Assembly (NCBI GenBank): GCA_030248225.1
Contig: JASANE010029006.1
Location: 1-64,000, forward strand
From: Trileptium ribeirensis
Taxonomy: Eukaryota; Nematoda; Enoplea; Enoplida; Thoracostomopsidae
Reading direction: 5' to 3'
Length of the DNA: 64,000 bases
Shown piece after piece: positions 42,681 through 54,615 of the stretch. The notes beneath the pieces are model-generated. The model saw nothing but the letters and a program-made list of their open reading frames with translations. It was not told the DNA's origin and did not search any database. The translations under genes and the position numbers were made by a program. Positions within the stretch are counted from its first letter, which is position 1; every line of letters begins with the position of its first letter.

Positions 42681-43829
42681 ATCGCTATTGCTGGCAAAAT
42701 GTCGACGAACATTATTCGTGCCCATAGCGGTCCAGGGAGTTTCCCGGCAAAAAAGTCGAGGTCTGCAAGGCTGTTGACATCGGTGAGCTGATTCTGCATG
42801 ATGGTCTCCGTTCACGAGACATGTGCTACAAAATACTGGTTAACTGTATGGCCAGATTTGGCAAGTAACCCTTAAAAAACTGTTTTGTGCCATTTTAACC
42901 CGAAAGGTAGGGGTCGGCCATGCTCGCGTTCAACTAAAAGCCACACAGTAATCACTTTTGGTATCGAACAAAAAATCCGTTATTCCGAAAATGAGTTATG
43001 AGTGCAGCGACAAACAAAAAATAAAATTTTATGATTTTACAAGCGATCTCAGTGGGAGCTCCAATTGCTTCGCTCGCTCCGTTTCAATTATCAGCTCTAC
43101 GTGCCTATGACTTCCTTGTCCAGTAAAGACCCAACATAACACCATTTCCAGATCATCCAACTATTTTTTAAGACAAACGTTCATCTACGATAAAAACACG
43201 GAACACAATTGACGTTTTTGTAAAACCAGATAAAACAAAAATGCATTTCTAAAAATAAATAAATAAATAAATTTTATGGAACCTGTAGCCTGTTGTTGAT
43301 TCTTTTCTGCGCGGTCAGATAAGAAAAAACAAAAACGGCCACAGATAATTTTATTATAATCCAACAATTGCACATTTCAGTAATTGCACGCACTTCTCTG
43401 TTCGTTTTGAGTACAGATACGTAATTTAAAATAGTTGATAAATTGCAATTGTTCATAGAATAGCAATTATACAAAAATGTATCTGATTTTAGATTTACAA
43501 TACTGTTGTACTGTAGCAAAGCATTGGTTCAGATGATTTACGAAATATATCTATATATTTCTTATAAAGTGCATATCTTAAATATTTACAGAAAACACAG
43601 GCGGTTAAAAGAAACATAGAAAACAATAGAAATACTTCAAATTAACCTAAAAAACAGATAACCTAATAGCAAAAAAATAAATAAAGGCCATCTCTTATCA
43701 TAGCCGATTCAACTAAATGGCAACCGATTGAAATATATATTCAGTCGAATATATATATTTATTTATTTATTTCTTTATAAATATATAAATTATAATTTAG
43801 TTTATATAAATCATAGTTATATATGCGAA
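42681..43829. other. AT-rich DNA; short dispersed similarity
   Basis: The word ttctgcatgatggtctcc near 42,790 and following sequence is weakly shared with 49,499-49,560, suggesting a decayed repeat. Microsatellite-like taaataaataaat occurs near 43,250-43,275 and tatttatttattt near 43,757-43,780. No gene is recognised. Confidence 0.4.
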
Positions 43830-44115
43830 GGAATTTGACACCGTCTCACATGTCAAACTTCTACAGAAACTATCGGCGATAGTAATTAGGGGTCCTCTTT
43901 CGAAATGGATAGCTACCTTTCTCCACGGAAGGATCTTCATGACTGAATAATACATATTCTGATTATGTCAGGAGTGCCACAAGGCAGCGTTCTACGACCT
44001 ACTCTGTTTCTGCTATATATCAGCTGTCTTAATACTATAAAATTTTTACTAATGACGTTAAACTGTACATAAACGCGTCAAATATCGATGATAATTTTAC
44101 CCCAATGCTCTGCCC
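43830..44115 (+). pseudogene. LINE RT fragment, palm region
   Basis: Plus-strand reading gives AKEFDTVSHVKLLQKLSAI (motif A region), RGPLSKWIATFLHGRIF, then in another frame SGVPQGSVLRPTLFLLYIS and FTNDVKLYINASN, where the catalytic FADD block is FTND. Three frames are needed and stops are present. It is a short, old scrap of a CR1/Jockey-type LINE of a different family from the other insertions. Confidence 0.8.
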
Positions 44116-44394
44116 GTAGTTATATGCCGGATTTAATTTTTGTTTGTTTAAATATTTTGTTATGGGTACATTGCCAGTTGATAAGCCTATGTCTAAGTTT
44201 CGAGTTCGCTATGATGGCCTAAACGCCTGATAAAAACCTCGTTACGCTGACTATCCGGTTACCAGCACGCTATTGGTTAATATACATATTCTTTGTAGTT
44301 GTTGTTACATTATATACTCATGTGTAATTATACCTACACACTATGCATACACCACATCATTTGAATACATAATATATAAATGTTACATGTCGAA
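44116..44394. other. AT-rich DNA without genes
   Basis: Nothing recognisable; one short open frame without features. Confidence 0.35.
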
Positions 44395-44705
44395 ACTAGG
44401 TTTCAGAAGGGGCTACGTAGGTCCCCCCGAAGACCTGGTCTATCTTCCTGATGGCACACCATACCCCCTATTTCGGCGAGTGAAAAATTTTAGTAAAATT
44501 TGGTAAAAATATGAGGCAAATCTGCAAAAACGGTGGTGAAATCAGGAAAGATGGGTGGTCGACGTTATGAGGGGAAGAAGTCGTCAACTTTTTTCCGTAT
44601 TCCCTGGAGGACCTTCCTCATCAGAGGGCCTTTATCCCCTAAGACCACCTCACCCCTTACCGCCTGTCCTAGGTACCCCCACTGAGACCTCGGAGCGTCA
44701 GCATG
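44395..44705 (-). repeat. GC-rich interspersed repeat family E, copy 2
   Basis: In reverse complement, aaggtcctccaggga, aaaaaagttgacgac and a cctcatatttttaccaaatttt stretch match copy 1 at 31,500-31,690 in the same order. The remaining GC-rich flanks (cctaggtacccccactgag) are not shared. Confidence 0.55.
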
Positions 44706-47400
44706 TATGATAGGAATTTGCATGTACATTTATTTATATTATATACATGTAGAAATGCACATAGATATTATGTATACACCATAAACACAATGCGCCATAA
44801 TATATACACTAATCTTCAATGGTATAAACGCACCATATTATAGGTCAATTTTCTGGGTACAAAGTAAAATGTGGGACGGGTTTTGTTTCTTAGAGGAAAA
44901 CAGGGACAAACAAAACAAAAACCAAATAACAACAAAAAAGCTGAAAAAATAACAGCTTTGTGTAAAAATGTTTTGTTTTCTTACGACAATATTAAGCTTA
45001 AACACGGTAAAATTATATATATTTACATTTTTCAAATATTATACATATTTTTTTATATATTTTGATTGATTAGCTGTTGTATACGACTGATAGTAAGAAG
45101 AAAAGAAATGAACTGAATTTGTACAAAAATGCTTTCTTTAGTTGTGGGTCCACTGATGGGTCTTGGTACTGCTCGTAAACGCTGTCCAAAAACGCCCGAT
45201 TTAAAAAAATGTCCAACATGGAACGAATGTGGACCCGAAGTGAAAACCATTTTGTGGTTGAACGAAAATTGAACCATGATCGTATGGTGCTGATACGTAG
45301 ATTTGTCCAATGTTTATGTTGATAATATAAGTCTTGCGCGCTGTTTTTATAGAGAAATAATTTAAATAATTATTTCGCAAGCGATGGGGCTATAAGGAGG
45401 TAGTGATCTACGTTGTGGTAGCCCGGTACAGGCCACGTTTTTGGGCGCTTTTCGCCTAGCCGCACCCCCTCAGCCCCAACTTAATCAATTTTAAAGATAA
45501 TGCTTTAATTTTATTACCAATCGACTCAGCTCGACGAGCTCAAGAAAATATCCAGTTCGTCCACTTTTATGGCAAAATTTATTTGTGATTTTTTGGTGTC
45601 CTCGATGATCCCTTTGTATCCAAAATTTTCGAAGAAAAGTTTTGTCGATAAAAGTATAATTTTATACATCATTCGAACAGCAATGACATCGGTTAATCGG
45701 TTAACAATTTAGGTTTAGATGGGAGCGTTTCGGATGATATATAAAATTAAAAAGTTTATAGAGAAATTGTTTTTCGAAAATTTCGGATACCAAGGCAATT
45801 GGGTCTTTCCTAAAAAACTCTCAGACCGCAATTGCACATTATTTAATATAGATCGGAGATTTTGGTACCGATCGATTCAGCTCTACGATATGATTAAGCA
45901 TATGTACATTTTTCTCATATTAATGACAAAAAATTTTACGAAAAACAATTTTCAAGGTAAATGTATAATTTCATATAATGTTTGAGCAGACTTGGTCAGC
46001 TGAGTCGAATGGTGGTTAAATCAGTTCAATTGGTTCAAAGATTAACGACTTAGGCTTATGCGACGTTCACGTTATAATGTCGACAACGTTTGGAACCTAT
46101 GTACACTACACAGTGTCGGGCACACTGTCGACAACAGGGAGCTTTAGACACCCACATGTTTTTTGTATAAATATTTTTCAAAGGTAGCTAGCTAGGTGTA
46201 TTGTTACTTCTCGACAGTGCCAAGCACACCGTGTCATCTTGCAGTTTTATTGATAGTGTGCGGAATTATTTCATCAGCGTTCATATGGCCTATATACAAA
46301 TAACGACAATTTGAAAAAACTAGACAGAACAGATGACTAATGAACCGCATTAGCTACAGGCGATGTATGTTACAGTTAATTCGCGCCAAATTGGTAGCTA
46401 CGAGTGTGTGCGACACTGTAAAAAAATGTAGCAGCTAGAGGTGTGTCGTACACCCTCGGAAATTGATTTACAGTATGGGTGTTACCCTGACTGTTTATGC
46501 GGTAATGTCACGACTGCAGGGAGACAAAAGATACAAACAGCGGGAACATTATAAAGTGATCGCTGCATTAGCCTATAAACATAGGATTTTACATCAATGA
46601 GAATAAAGCTTTATCCCGTGAGCCGATTCGATTGGGCTCACTTTGCCACCTTTCGGCTCAACTCGTCAAGGCGGATCGAACAGTAAATAAAATTATAATT
46701 TTGCTTAAAAAATATTTTTTCGAAAATTTGCCCAATGGCAACACAAAATATCGAAAAATTTGTTTTGTCATAAATATGGGTCTGAGTTTTGAGACATCTC
46801 GTGGTGCTGAGGCAAATGGTACCAAAATCTCGAAAATTGACGAAATTCGGTCAAGGGGATGTTCTAGGCAGGCCGTGGCAATTTGGGTACCAATTTTATT
46901 CAATTTTTTATTAATTTCTTATTTCAATTTTATTGTCTAAAAATATAAATTATTATTTAACATTTCCCAATACCGTTGGCTGTCTAGTGCATCAGATTCA
47001 AGAAAATACGCATTTTGTTAGTATTAAATCTACATCTTTAAAAATAAACAATGATATTCCGTTAGACTATTTTGCAGTAGACATTGTGTCTCCTCGTTGC
47101 GCTTCTTTTGACCATACCCTTAGGTATGTCCACTGAAGACGTGACGTCGGCGAACAAAACTTGTCTCTATACGTGTCTGAATTGGATTTTAAAGCGGTTA
47201 TGTGATATGTTAGAAATTTTGTTACACAGCTGAAGATGTCAAGATTTTGGTTTTGCTCTTTGTGTCATTTTAGTTTCTTTTTTATTAAAAATATCGCTAA
47301 ACTCCTATATTCGGGTCAGTTAAGGGATTTGCCCACTGAAGCGCTTAGTATTATATAGTATATATTCTGATTTTTAACGTTTACACAGACCGATGCGAAC
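44706..47400. other. AT-rich DNA without recognised genes
   Basis: Only short open frames are seen, several in A/T-biased low-complexity sequence, with no family resemblance. Between 46,060 and 46,460 several related gtgtcgggcacactg / cacaccgtgtc / gtgcgacactg words suggest a decayed palindromic repeat, but I cannot define its ends. Confidence 0.35.
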
Positions 47401-47605
47401 CCGTTCACGTGTGTAATATTGTACATTGCGACGCAATGCACTAATAACGTTTGTCGTTTGGTGTGCGTTGTTGTTCGCTCGTTTTGTGAGGTTCTTTAAT
47501 GATCCCAGCAACAGCTCCTAACTAACGTAGTGGCTAACGTACACGGCTTTCACCAAAAACGATCTAGGTTAAATCCGCGATGCGGTAAACGTTTGCTTAA
47601 TATTG
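47400..47605 (+). repeat. tRNA-related SINE-like element, copy 2
   Basis: gcgttgttgttcgctcg, gaggttctttaatgatcc, gtagtggctaacgtacacgg (A-box-like), ctttcacc and ggttaaatccgcg (B-box-like, 47,567-47,576) align in order with 36,885-37,030. Poll III boxes are degenerate here. Functional tRNA is unlikely. Confidence 0.55.
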
Positions 47606-50600
47606 TACATCATACTACAATAATTCATGTAGGAGAGTGGTAATAGACGACTTCAGCTCCCATGTTTTGCGTGAAGCTTCGGGTTACTGGTTATTCTCCG
47701 TAAGGTCGTCAAAATTAAATCCGTCAACAAGCTACTAATCACATACATCAATGAGTTTAGGAAATAGTTTCCGTTACTCTATAAACCCAATCTAAATACT
47801 CATAAGTTTTGGGTGTTTAAAGGCGGAATAGTTCTAGCGATATTAATTTAGTTCTTAGGTCCAAATGCATAAGCGAGCTTGATTTGCTTTACCGTTTATT
47901 GCCAATAAATTTGTGCCATAAATAAGAATGTTTAACCCATGTTTTCCTTATGATGTCTACCGGTCCCGGAAATTGCCAAGGGTAAAACCCACCGAAGCGA
48001 CACTGACTAATCTCAAAAAAGCGAACGACGATTTAGTTGTACTTATTACGGAGAGCATGAATTTCTGTTCAGCTTTCAGCAAGTATGCCGTATATTCAAA
48101 AATACGATTCACGTTAGTACGAGTATTACGTATTTTATTGGAATAGTCAGAAGTTAAGGAACAGTCGTATTGCTACAAACTCCTAATTCATTTATTGCTT
48201 CTCAAAAAATGTCCTCAATATAGGCTTTCATTATCAGGGTTCATATGTCTCTTTAGCTGTGCGTTTTACTATCGTTTTCGGCTTTGTGTGCAAGCGAAAT
48301 GTTTGACTCCGACGGTTCAAGCGAATATATATTTGTTTCTATCTTGCGGCAGTTAATGTATATCTGTTATATTATCACATAGTTAGAGTTGTGGGATCTC
48401 CTATTTAGACTGTGTCGTTTTTGCCTTTTTTAAAGTAACATTAACGTCCAATTTTTACGGTAGTTGGGATTTCGCCATTCAAATCGCCTGTGTACAAACA
48501 ACTTATAATAGCTATGTATACACAGGGACCGAGGGACCAGTGAAGACATGGAACCATCATGGAACCATCATGGACCAAGAGACGAGTGAAGACATGGAAC
48601 CATCATGAAGGCATTCTTCAACAACAGGATCAAGTAATTGAGTAATATAGGATAAAGATATTTTGATAGTACCAAATTAGCGGACATTTTAACAACCGCA
48701 ATGTTTGTTTTCCCAATGTAACAGTTCAAAAATCGCTTAAAAATCAAATAATGTTCTGGAAGTTGATGGATAATATAAAGTCGTCCTAAAACCAGAACTT
48801 TGGACAAAGCTTTTACAAAACACTTATTGCGGTTGTCCCCAAATTGCTAATAAACGGCATTTAAAAGACGATTTAAAATATTCCCAGAATGTCGGTTTTC
48901 GTCTGTATTACCTATAAAACTTAATCTCTGTTTCCTCAGAACTAATCGTAATAGTAATAATACCTAGGATCGTCTTAAATATCGTTTTACACAATATATT
49001 TTGCCATCTTCATACAAATTGTGTAGTTTGGTATACAGATGGCTTAGCGGTTGTGTAGAAGTTTGGCTGAGTAGCTTGTTTAGAACGGCAAAGGCATGTA
49101 GAAGCCGAATGACCATAGCCTATTTGAAAAAAGCACATACTTCCGCATATTTTTATGTATATATAATGTTAGCTTAGAAAATTATGTTAATTAAAATTAA
49201 TAATTAAATAAATATATTGAATAATAAATTGTATAAAATAATTCGTGATAAATAATATGTAATAATAAATAGTAAGTAAAAATAAATAATAATAAAATAA
49301 TAAGTAATAATAAAATAATAAATAAAAAATAATTCTAAAATAAGTAATATGTAAAATATTAAATATATGAAAATTATGTGAAAATTTAATTGCATGGTTA
49401 GCTTCGCAAATTTTAATACATTATATCTACTGAGCAATCATATTAAGTATGAGACAAATATATTACAACAGCCACGTTTGTACCACTTTATGGGCGGATT
49501 TTGCATGATGGTCTCCATTTTTTGATGCGATGCCCTCCGCTAGAGTTACAACCTAAAGTATTGGTGGGCCGCAATTGGGCAAAGTCAAAAAAGTCCTAGT
49601 TCGTGTCGGTTTTGTAAGAATTTGAGTTGAGAACCGCTTAAGCTTCCAAACAAAAAATTCCCAAGTTCATATCATTGTGTTACGCATCGAATGCAAAATT
49701 GCAAAAAAAACCGCAAAATCTAGAATTTTTGACAATTATGTTGTAGCAAAAGCCTCATAACAGACACCAACAAGTATTTTATTAAGATTTAAACAAAGTT
49801 TGCTCAGTGTTTTGTCAAATATATAGCTTCAGACTGTGAGTTTAGAACAATATGTTATTGACATTTTTTACTAATTTACCAATGAAAAGAAGGAGTAATT
49901 TACCAAAAGAAATTAAATTAACCTGCGCCCGCAATAATATGAGGACGTTTTGTGCTAAGAAACGGAAAATACCACAAGTTCTGAAATCGCTCACTTCGCT
50001 ACTTTGAGAACAATCCAGCGATATTAACCTGGTTTTCTGCGTTTGTAATATATTGGATAATGTTTTTTCTGTGATCAAATTCGAGCGAGACAACACCCTG
50101 TGGCATTGCGTAATCTGTACACTAAACAAAAATACATACATTGTGTAAATGCTTAAACTAAAACCCAATATTGGTAAATATAGAAAACGTCGTAAATGTT
50201 TCATAGATAGCGGGACACCCTAACGGTACCAACTAAGCATCTAGTTATCATAAAATAGATTAAACTACACCTCAATAAATGCATTAATATATTTTTGTAT
50301 GACCTATGAAATTTATTAACAAAAACAGTTTTATTGCTTTGTTATCGTGAAGAAAATATAAATTCACAGCAGGATCAAACTGAAATTAAACCATAGACTA
50401 AGTAGAGATAGCCCCACTCTCATATCGATTTGGAAAATAAACCAGATATAATCGTACTGGGAGTATATATATTTTACAAGGTTCATTAAATGTTCCAGAA
50501 CGTGGTTTCAAACAGAGATTGACTACGCTTAGCATGACAGCCATCTAACCGAAAGTTTTCGTCTACAGCGGAAAGTCATTGTGAAATGTTAAAAAACAAA

Positions 50601-50930
50601 GCAAAAAAACAATAAAACAGTAAATATATTTACTCAGACTCACTGAAATATACTACAAAACGAATCAAAAACACATTATATACACATAAGATACCATTCG
50701 GTTCTATAATTGTCTAAAACCTTTTGATTACATAGCTGGGACTGTACAACACAAAAGAAACACAATTATTACACATTCTTTGACAGGAATAAATACCTAA
50801 ACCCGCCCATATTTGTGTAGAAAATAAGCTTTTTATGGTTTTGTCGTTGGCGTGAACACAAAACAGAACACTCATATTTTCTCAATAGTAACACAATTAA
50901 TATGCCATTAGGGAAGTTGATATTGTGAAT
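47606..50930. other. AT-rich DNA; low-complexity runs
   Basis: No gene is recognised. 49,185-49,350 is an aataataaataagtaat low-complexity stretch that produces an artefactual minus-strand frame. A local repeat of tgaagacatggaaccatcatg words lies at 48,540-48,608. The frames at 47,928-48,146 (plus) and 49,842-50,204 (minus) are open but carry no motif. Confidence 0.4.
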
Positions 50931-51315
50931 AGTTGTAGTGTAGGCGGCTGTAGACGTTGTGTAAATTTTTTATATGTTGCAGATAAAGAATTTTTGTGTA
51001 ATGATTGCTTGAAGTGACACAATCACGGTTTAATTCCTATGATATTTTAACAGTCTAAAGTCTGATTTTTGCACCATATAATGTGTATCTCTATTTAGAT
51101 ATATTATTTATCACAATGTTTTATAACTTCAATGCCTGTAGACTTTGTGTAAATTTTTTATATGTTGTAGATAAACAATTTTTGGCCAATGTTTTCTTCA
51201 TGGAACACAATCGCGGTTTAATTTCTGTGATTCTGTTTAAGTATCTCAAATCTGACTTTTCCACCATATACTGTGTAGCTCAATTTAGATACATTATTTA
51301 TTACAATTTTGAATG
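50931..51315 (+). pseudogene. tandem pair of possible zinc-finger (B-box-like) segments
   Basis: Two units of about 188 bp lie in tandem (shared anchor tagac at 50,951 and 51,139). Unit 1 reads GCRRCVNFLYVADKEFLCND, then CLK, a stop, HNHGLI. Unit 2 reads ACRLCVNFLYVVDKQFLAN, then FFMEHNRGLISVILFKYL and is open for 77 codons. The C-x2-C, FLC-x2-C and HxH spacing of unit 1 recalls a B-box or related zinc finger, as in TRIM-type proteins; unit 2 has lost the second Cys pair. This could be a decayed host exon that was duplicated, or a transposon fragment. No neighbouring exons are recognised. Confidence 0.35.
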
Positions 51316-51400
51316 ATTATACTTAAGCATATACTAAATTTTGCGATTAACCCTAGAAAGTCATGAATTAACCAACATTTCGACTATCGACAACATTATA

Positions 51401-51474
51401 TGGCCGTGGAGAGGAATCGAACCAGATACGCTGGATTGAAAGGCCCGTTCGATGGCCAATGAGCTATTTAGGAG
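51401..51474 (-). repeat. tRNA-like sequence, probably pseudogene or SINE head
   Basis: The minus strand carries TAGCTCATTGG (A-box, complement of 51,456-51,466) and GGTTCGATTCC (complement of 51,413-51,423, a perfect B-box). A cctttcaatcc arm lies between them. Acceptor and T stems do not pair properly by eye, so I do not call a functional tRNA gene. Confidence 0.5.
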
Positions 51475-51646
51475 CAACTGCTCGGATTCTTAAAGATTCT
51501 TGCAATGCAAGGCAACAATAACTGGTGTTCAAGCATACACTACACGGTGAACTTAGTTAGTACCATGCTTCGCAACGTAATTTTATGTTGTCGAGCAACT
51601 ACTGCAGACGTTTAATGCTTAACAGAGAACAGCCGCGTTGCATAAA

Positions 51647-51966
51647 GGCGCGTTCACACGCTCAAACTTTTTGGTCAAATTGTGATCAAAATTAGAGATG
51701 AAATATTGATCAAATTTTGATCAAAATTTGAAAGCTTCTTTTTTGCGTTTTTTGTTACTTTGAAGGTTTGAACACTGTTCTCAATTTTCAAGGATATTCC
51801 AGTAGCCAATCATCGACAAGATGTATCACCTGAAAATGTTTGAGCTCAAATTATGATCCCAAATATTGAATTATCGCAGTATTCCTTAAAAATTATCCGT
51901 CAAATTTTCAACTCAAATTTTCAGCTCAAAATTTGAGCAAAAGTTCGAGCGTGTGAACACCCCTTT
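51647..51966. mobile_element. MITE family C, best copy
   Basis: Left end aaggcgcgttcacacgctc and right end gagcgtgtgaacacccctt form an inverted repeat with 16 of 19 matches. Internal sequence is AT-rich with repeated tcaaattttgatcaaaattt and gctcaaaatttgagc palindromes. No coding content. Target duplication is uncertain (possible TA). Confidence 0.75.
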
Positions 51967-52275
51967 CAGCTTTCGGATGAACATAAAGTATGCGCATTTT
52001 CATTTTTGAAATGAGTTGCTGAATAGTTGTACTCGATTTTTTCCTTTGATGTATACCTTAGTTCCCTGCACCATACGTGCTCAAGGTCTGCGGTCCCTAC
52101 AGGGTAGCCGCTCAGCGGAGATGATGTCAGCCAGTGTATTAGGCCGTCGGCAGAAGGGCGAGGGAGGAAAGCGCCGATCACTGTCCCTGTGCCGTACATG
52201 TAATAAGTCCGACATCAGAAATTCCTTTTTTCCGGGATACCGCAGAGTTCAAATGAATGCCTTGTTTTAGTGTAA
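51967..52275. other. non-repetitive island with splice-like site
   Basis: 52,050-52,250 has balanced base composition in an AT-rich region and is not shared with other parts of the window. The plus strand has a candidate acceptor (tgtataccttag at about 52,052-52,063) followed by an open frame with GRRQKGEGGKRRS and a C-terminal stop. The minus strand has an equally good donor (ctaag|gtatac) at the mirror position and its own open frame (YMYGTGTVIGAFLPRPSADG). One strand could be a host exon; I cannot decide which and recognise no family. Confidence 0.3.
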
Positions 52276-53189
52276 TCATATTTATGTTCATACCCAGCAT
52301 GCACAATTGAATGTAATTGCACAATTTAAGTTTTTGTATTAACACAATGTATTAAATGAAGGTAGTTTCTTTAAAATTAGATAGTCTCATTATTTGCAGA
52401 CCAATGATCAGCCTAACTATTGCTTTATCGTAAGTGAAGTGTTAATGGTTGGACCCATTTGGCTCAAATTTTCACAGCGGATATATATAGTTAAGTCAGC
52501 AGTATAGCTCTTCCCATGAAGAAATATGAGATTCAACCCCATATTCAGTGTGACACTTAGCAAGGATTATTACTTTCGGTTTATATCTTGATACTGAGTG
52601 CGCCTATTCGGTAAAATTTCCACAGTACCGTTTATCGTTGAGGCGTAAGTTGTCAGTAATAATTGAACTACTGTAGCTTGTGAGAAGAACTAACCTCGGC
52701 TGAAACTCCCATTTCTTAGCAAATGCGATCCATATTTTAAAATTTTCATAGTTGTTTATCTTGTTTGTGGGTGTGCCGGTTGGACCTAAAATTTCTACAG
52801 CACACATTGTTCTGAATTAGAATCCCACAAACCGGTGATCCTAAAACTAATTTTACTAAGAGAAAACAAAAATATTATATATATTTATATACATACATAT
52901 ATATAATAGCATATATTATAAGCGAATGGCCCAAGCTACAAAGTCGTCATATGTCTTGGAAATAATTTCAGACATTTGGTGAAAATATTTGTAGCTCATC
53001 TAAATTAGAGTTACACAAATAAGCCCTTTTTATATGAAAATATTGAGAATCTTAAAATATTTAGGAGTTGAAATGTGATAATATTTACCAGTCGTTGGTT
53101 AAACCATAATTATCGGGCGGGGTAGGTCATTTTGATTTAAAACCTGTGGACAAACACACGAAAATAGAACATTTTCCCGGCAACCTCAA
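52276..53189. other. AT-rich DNA without genes
   Basis: Nothing recognisable apart from a (TA)-rich run at about 52,870-52,915. Confidence 0.4.
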
Positions 53190-53265
53190 CTGGGCCAAAG
53201 TAACTGGGAAGTTATATTGTTAGAAAAAGAACAGCTTAGGGCGGGTGAGTTTGGAGGCCACTGTA
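53190..53265 (+). mobile_element. MITE family A partial copy (A7)
   Basis: Left end only: ccaaagtaactgggaagttatattg, then gaaaaagaacagcttagg, as in other plus copies. The rest is absent. Confidence 0.55.
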
Positions 53266-53487
53266 TGAAAGGTTTACCAACCCTTATTCGTATTATTAAT
53301 GTCAACAATCTTTACTAAGTATGAATGAATGAATGAATCCGAATCTTCTAACGGCAATATCGACAATAATGTATATATAATCTTCCTCAAGAAATGAAAG
53401 CCATGTTGTATAATATATATAGTCTTAAATCAATTTTAAGCATGTGTACTATCCTTATATATTAATACACATTTGAGTTATGAATTG

Positions 53488-53645
53488 TCAATCAATCCAG
53501 CAATCAATCAATTAATCAATCAATCAATCCATCAATCAATCCATTAATCAATCAATCAATTAATCAATCAATCAATCGATCAATCAATCAATGAATCAAT
53601 CAATCAATCCATCAATCAATCAATAAATCAATCAATCAGTCAATC
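53488..53645 (+). repeat. (ATCA)n microsatellite
   Basis: About 158 bp of atca/caat tetranucleotide repeats with scattered substitutions (ccag, tta, cag). Confidence 0.9.
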
Positions 53646-54182
53646 GAATGTCACGCTCATAAAAACACTATCTTTCTCCAGAAAACGAACTTGCTAATGT
53701 CACGAAAGCTGATTTATGCGAACACATACATGCTATACAGTATATATCAGAAAATATATATATTTATTATACATATTTATATATATTTATTACATATATA
53801 AAGGGCAAAGCTCAGCTTCTATGGGTCTCCAAATCGTACCGATCGGATGCACAAGATCAACTGTAATCGCCTTGGCTTCCGTTGATCGGGCACAGTGAAA
53901 GCTTTACAGATATTTTGAAGAAAAAATAACGATATTGTCAACGTTCATTCTGCGTGTGTCCACATTTAAGTCTAAGTCAGGAGCTCTACAGCTTTGGGGC
54001 TACCAAACGCTTCAGCCAGCGAGTTTCTATCGGGCGAGGTCTTGTTCAGCGTGGCTGTCTTATTATAGGCTTTTTGCGTATTCATGACACGACGCCGATG
54101 GCCGACTCTTGACATATGTTGTTGATCAGCGTTGTATACGTTGTATACGATGCAATTATAGTGTCTCTTTGTGGAAATGGGC

Positions 54183-54222
54183 ATTATATATATATATAAT
54201 CTATTTATTTATTTATTTATTC
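54183..54222 (+). repeat. (TA)n / (TATT)n microsatellite
   Basis: ttatatatatatataat followed by ctatttatttatttatttatt. Confidence 0.85.
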
Positions 54223-54460
54223 TGCATGAAACTAGCTTCACAAATGTGACATGAAGGCTAGAGTTGGTATGTTTGTGCAAGCACGGCATGAACGTTTCCA
54301 ATTCCACCATTCCTGTACGTACGAGTAGAAATATCTATTATCAGTATTGGTGTTAGTGCATGATTTCGAAAATTTTTCGAGCATGAGCAAATATGACAAT
54401 GTCCATTCCCTAAGCGAGAAAGGATGGTACGAAATTTTGGCACATGACATCCTTACGAGC
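54223..54460. other. overlapping minus-strand frames, unassigned
   Basis: Two minus-strand frames of 60-70 codons overlap here in less AT-rich DNA. One contains HCHICSCSKNFRN and the other REWTLSYLLMLEKFSK and CRACTNIPTL. Neither shows a known domain. Confidence 0.25.
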
Positions 54461-54464
54461 CGGC

Positions 54465-54615
54465 TGTTATAGCGTTAGGAAAAATAACTGCTTTGGGTTC
54501 TGCTTAGTTTTAGGCTTAATAAGGGTAATTTAAAGCACTTAACCTACGCTAAGACTCATGGCTTAGGCTTAGTATATCGAGGACGGCATAGCTTCTCTTC
54601 CACCCCTAAGTTGCA
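54465..54615 (+). mobile_element. MITE family A copy (A8)
   Basis: gttatagcgttaggaaaaataactgc, aggcttaataagg, acctacgctaagactcatgg and gcttaggcttagtatatcgagg followed by a ccacccctaag end. Diverged but in family order. Confidence 0.65.

Noticed and set aside
49204..49437. 77-codon minus-strand frame rich in Tyr/Ile/Phe
   Set aside because: It is low-complexity aataataaat sequence, not a membrane protein gene.
51401..51474. Functional tRNA gene
   Set aside because: The B-box is perfect, but the acceptor and T stems do not pair by inspection and the anticodon stem has mismatches.
52016..52270. Neuropeptide or insulin-like precursor suggested by dibasic sites
   Set aside because: There is no signal peptide, the Cys pattern does not fit, and the opposite strand is equally plausible.
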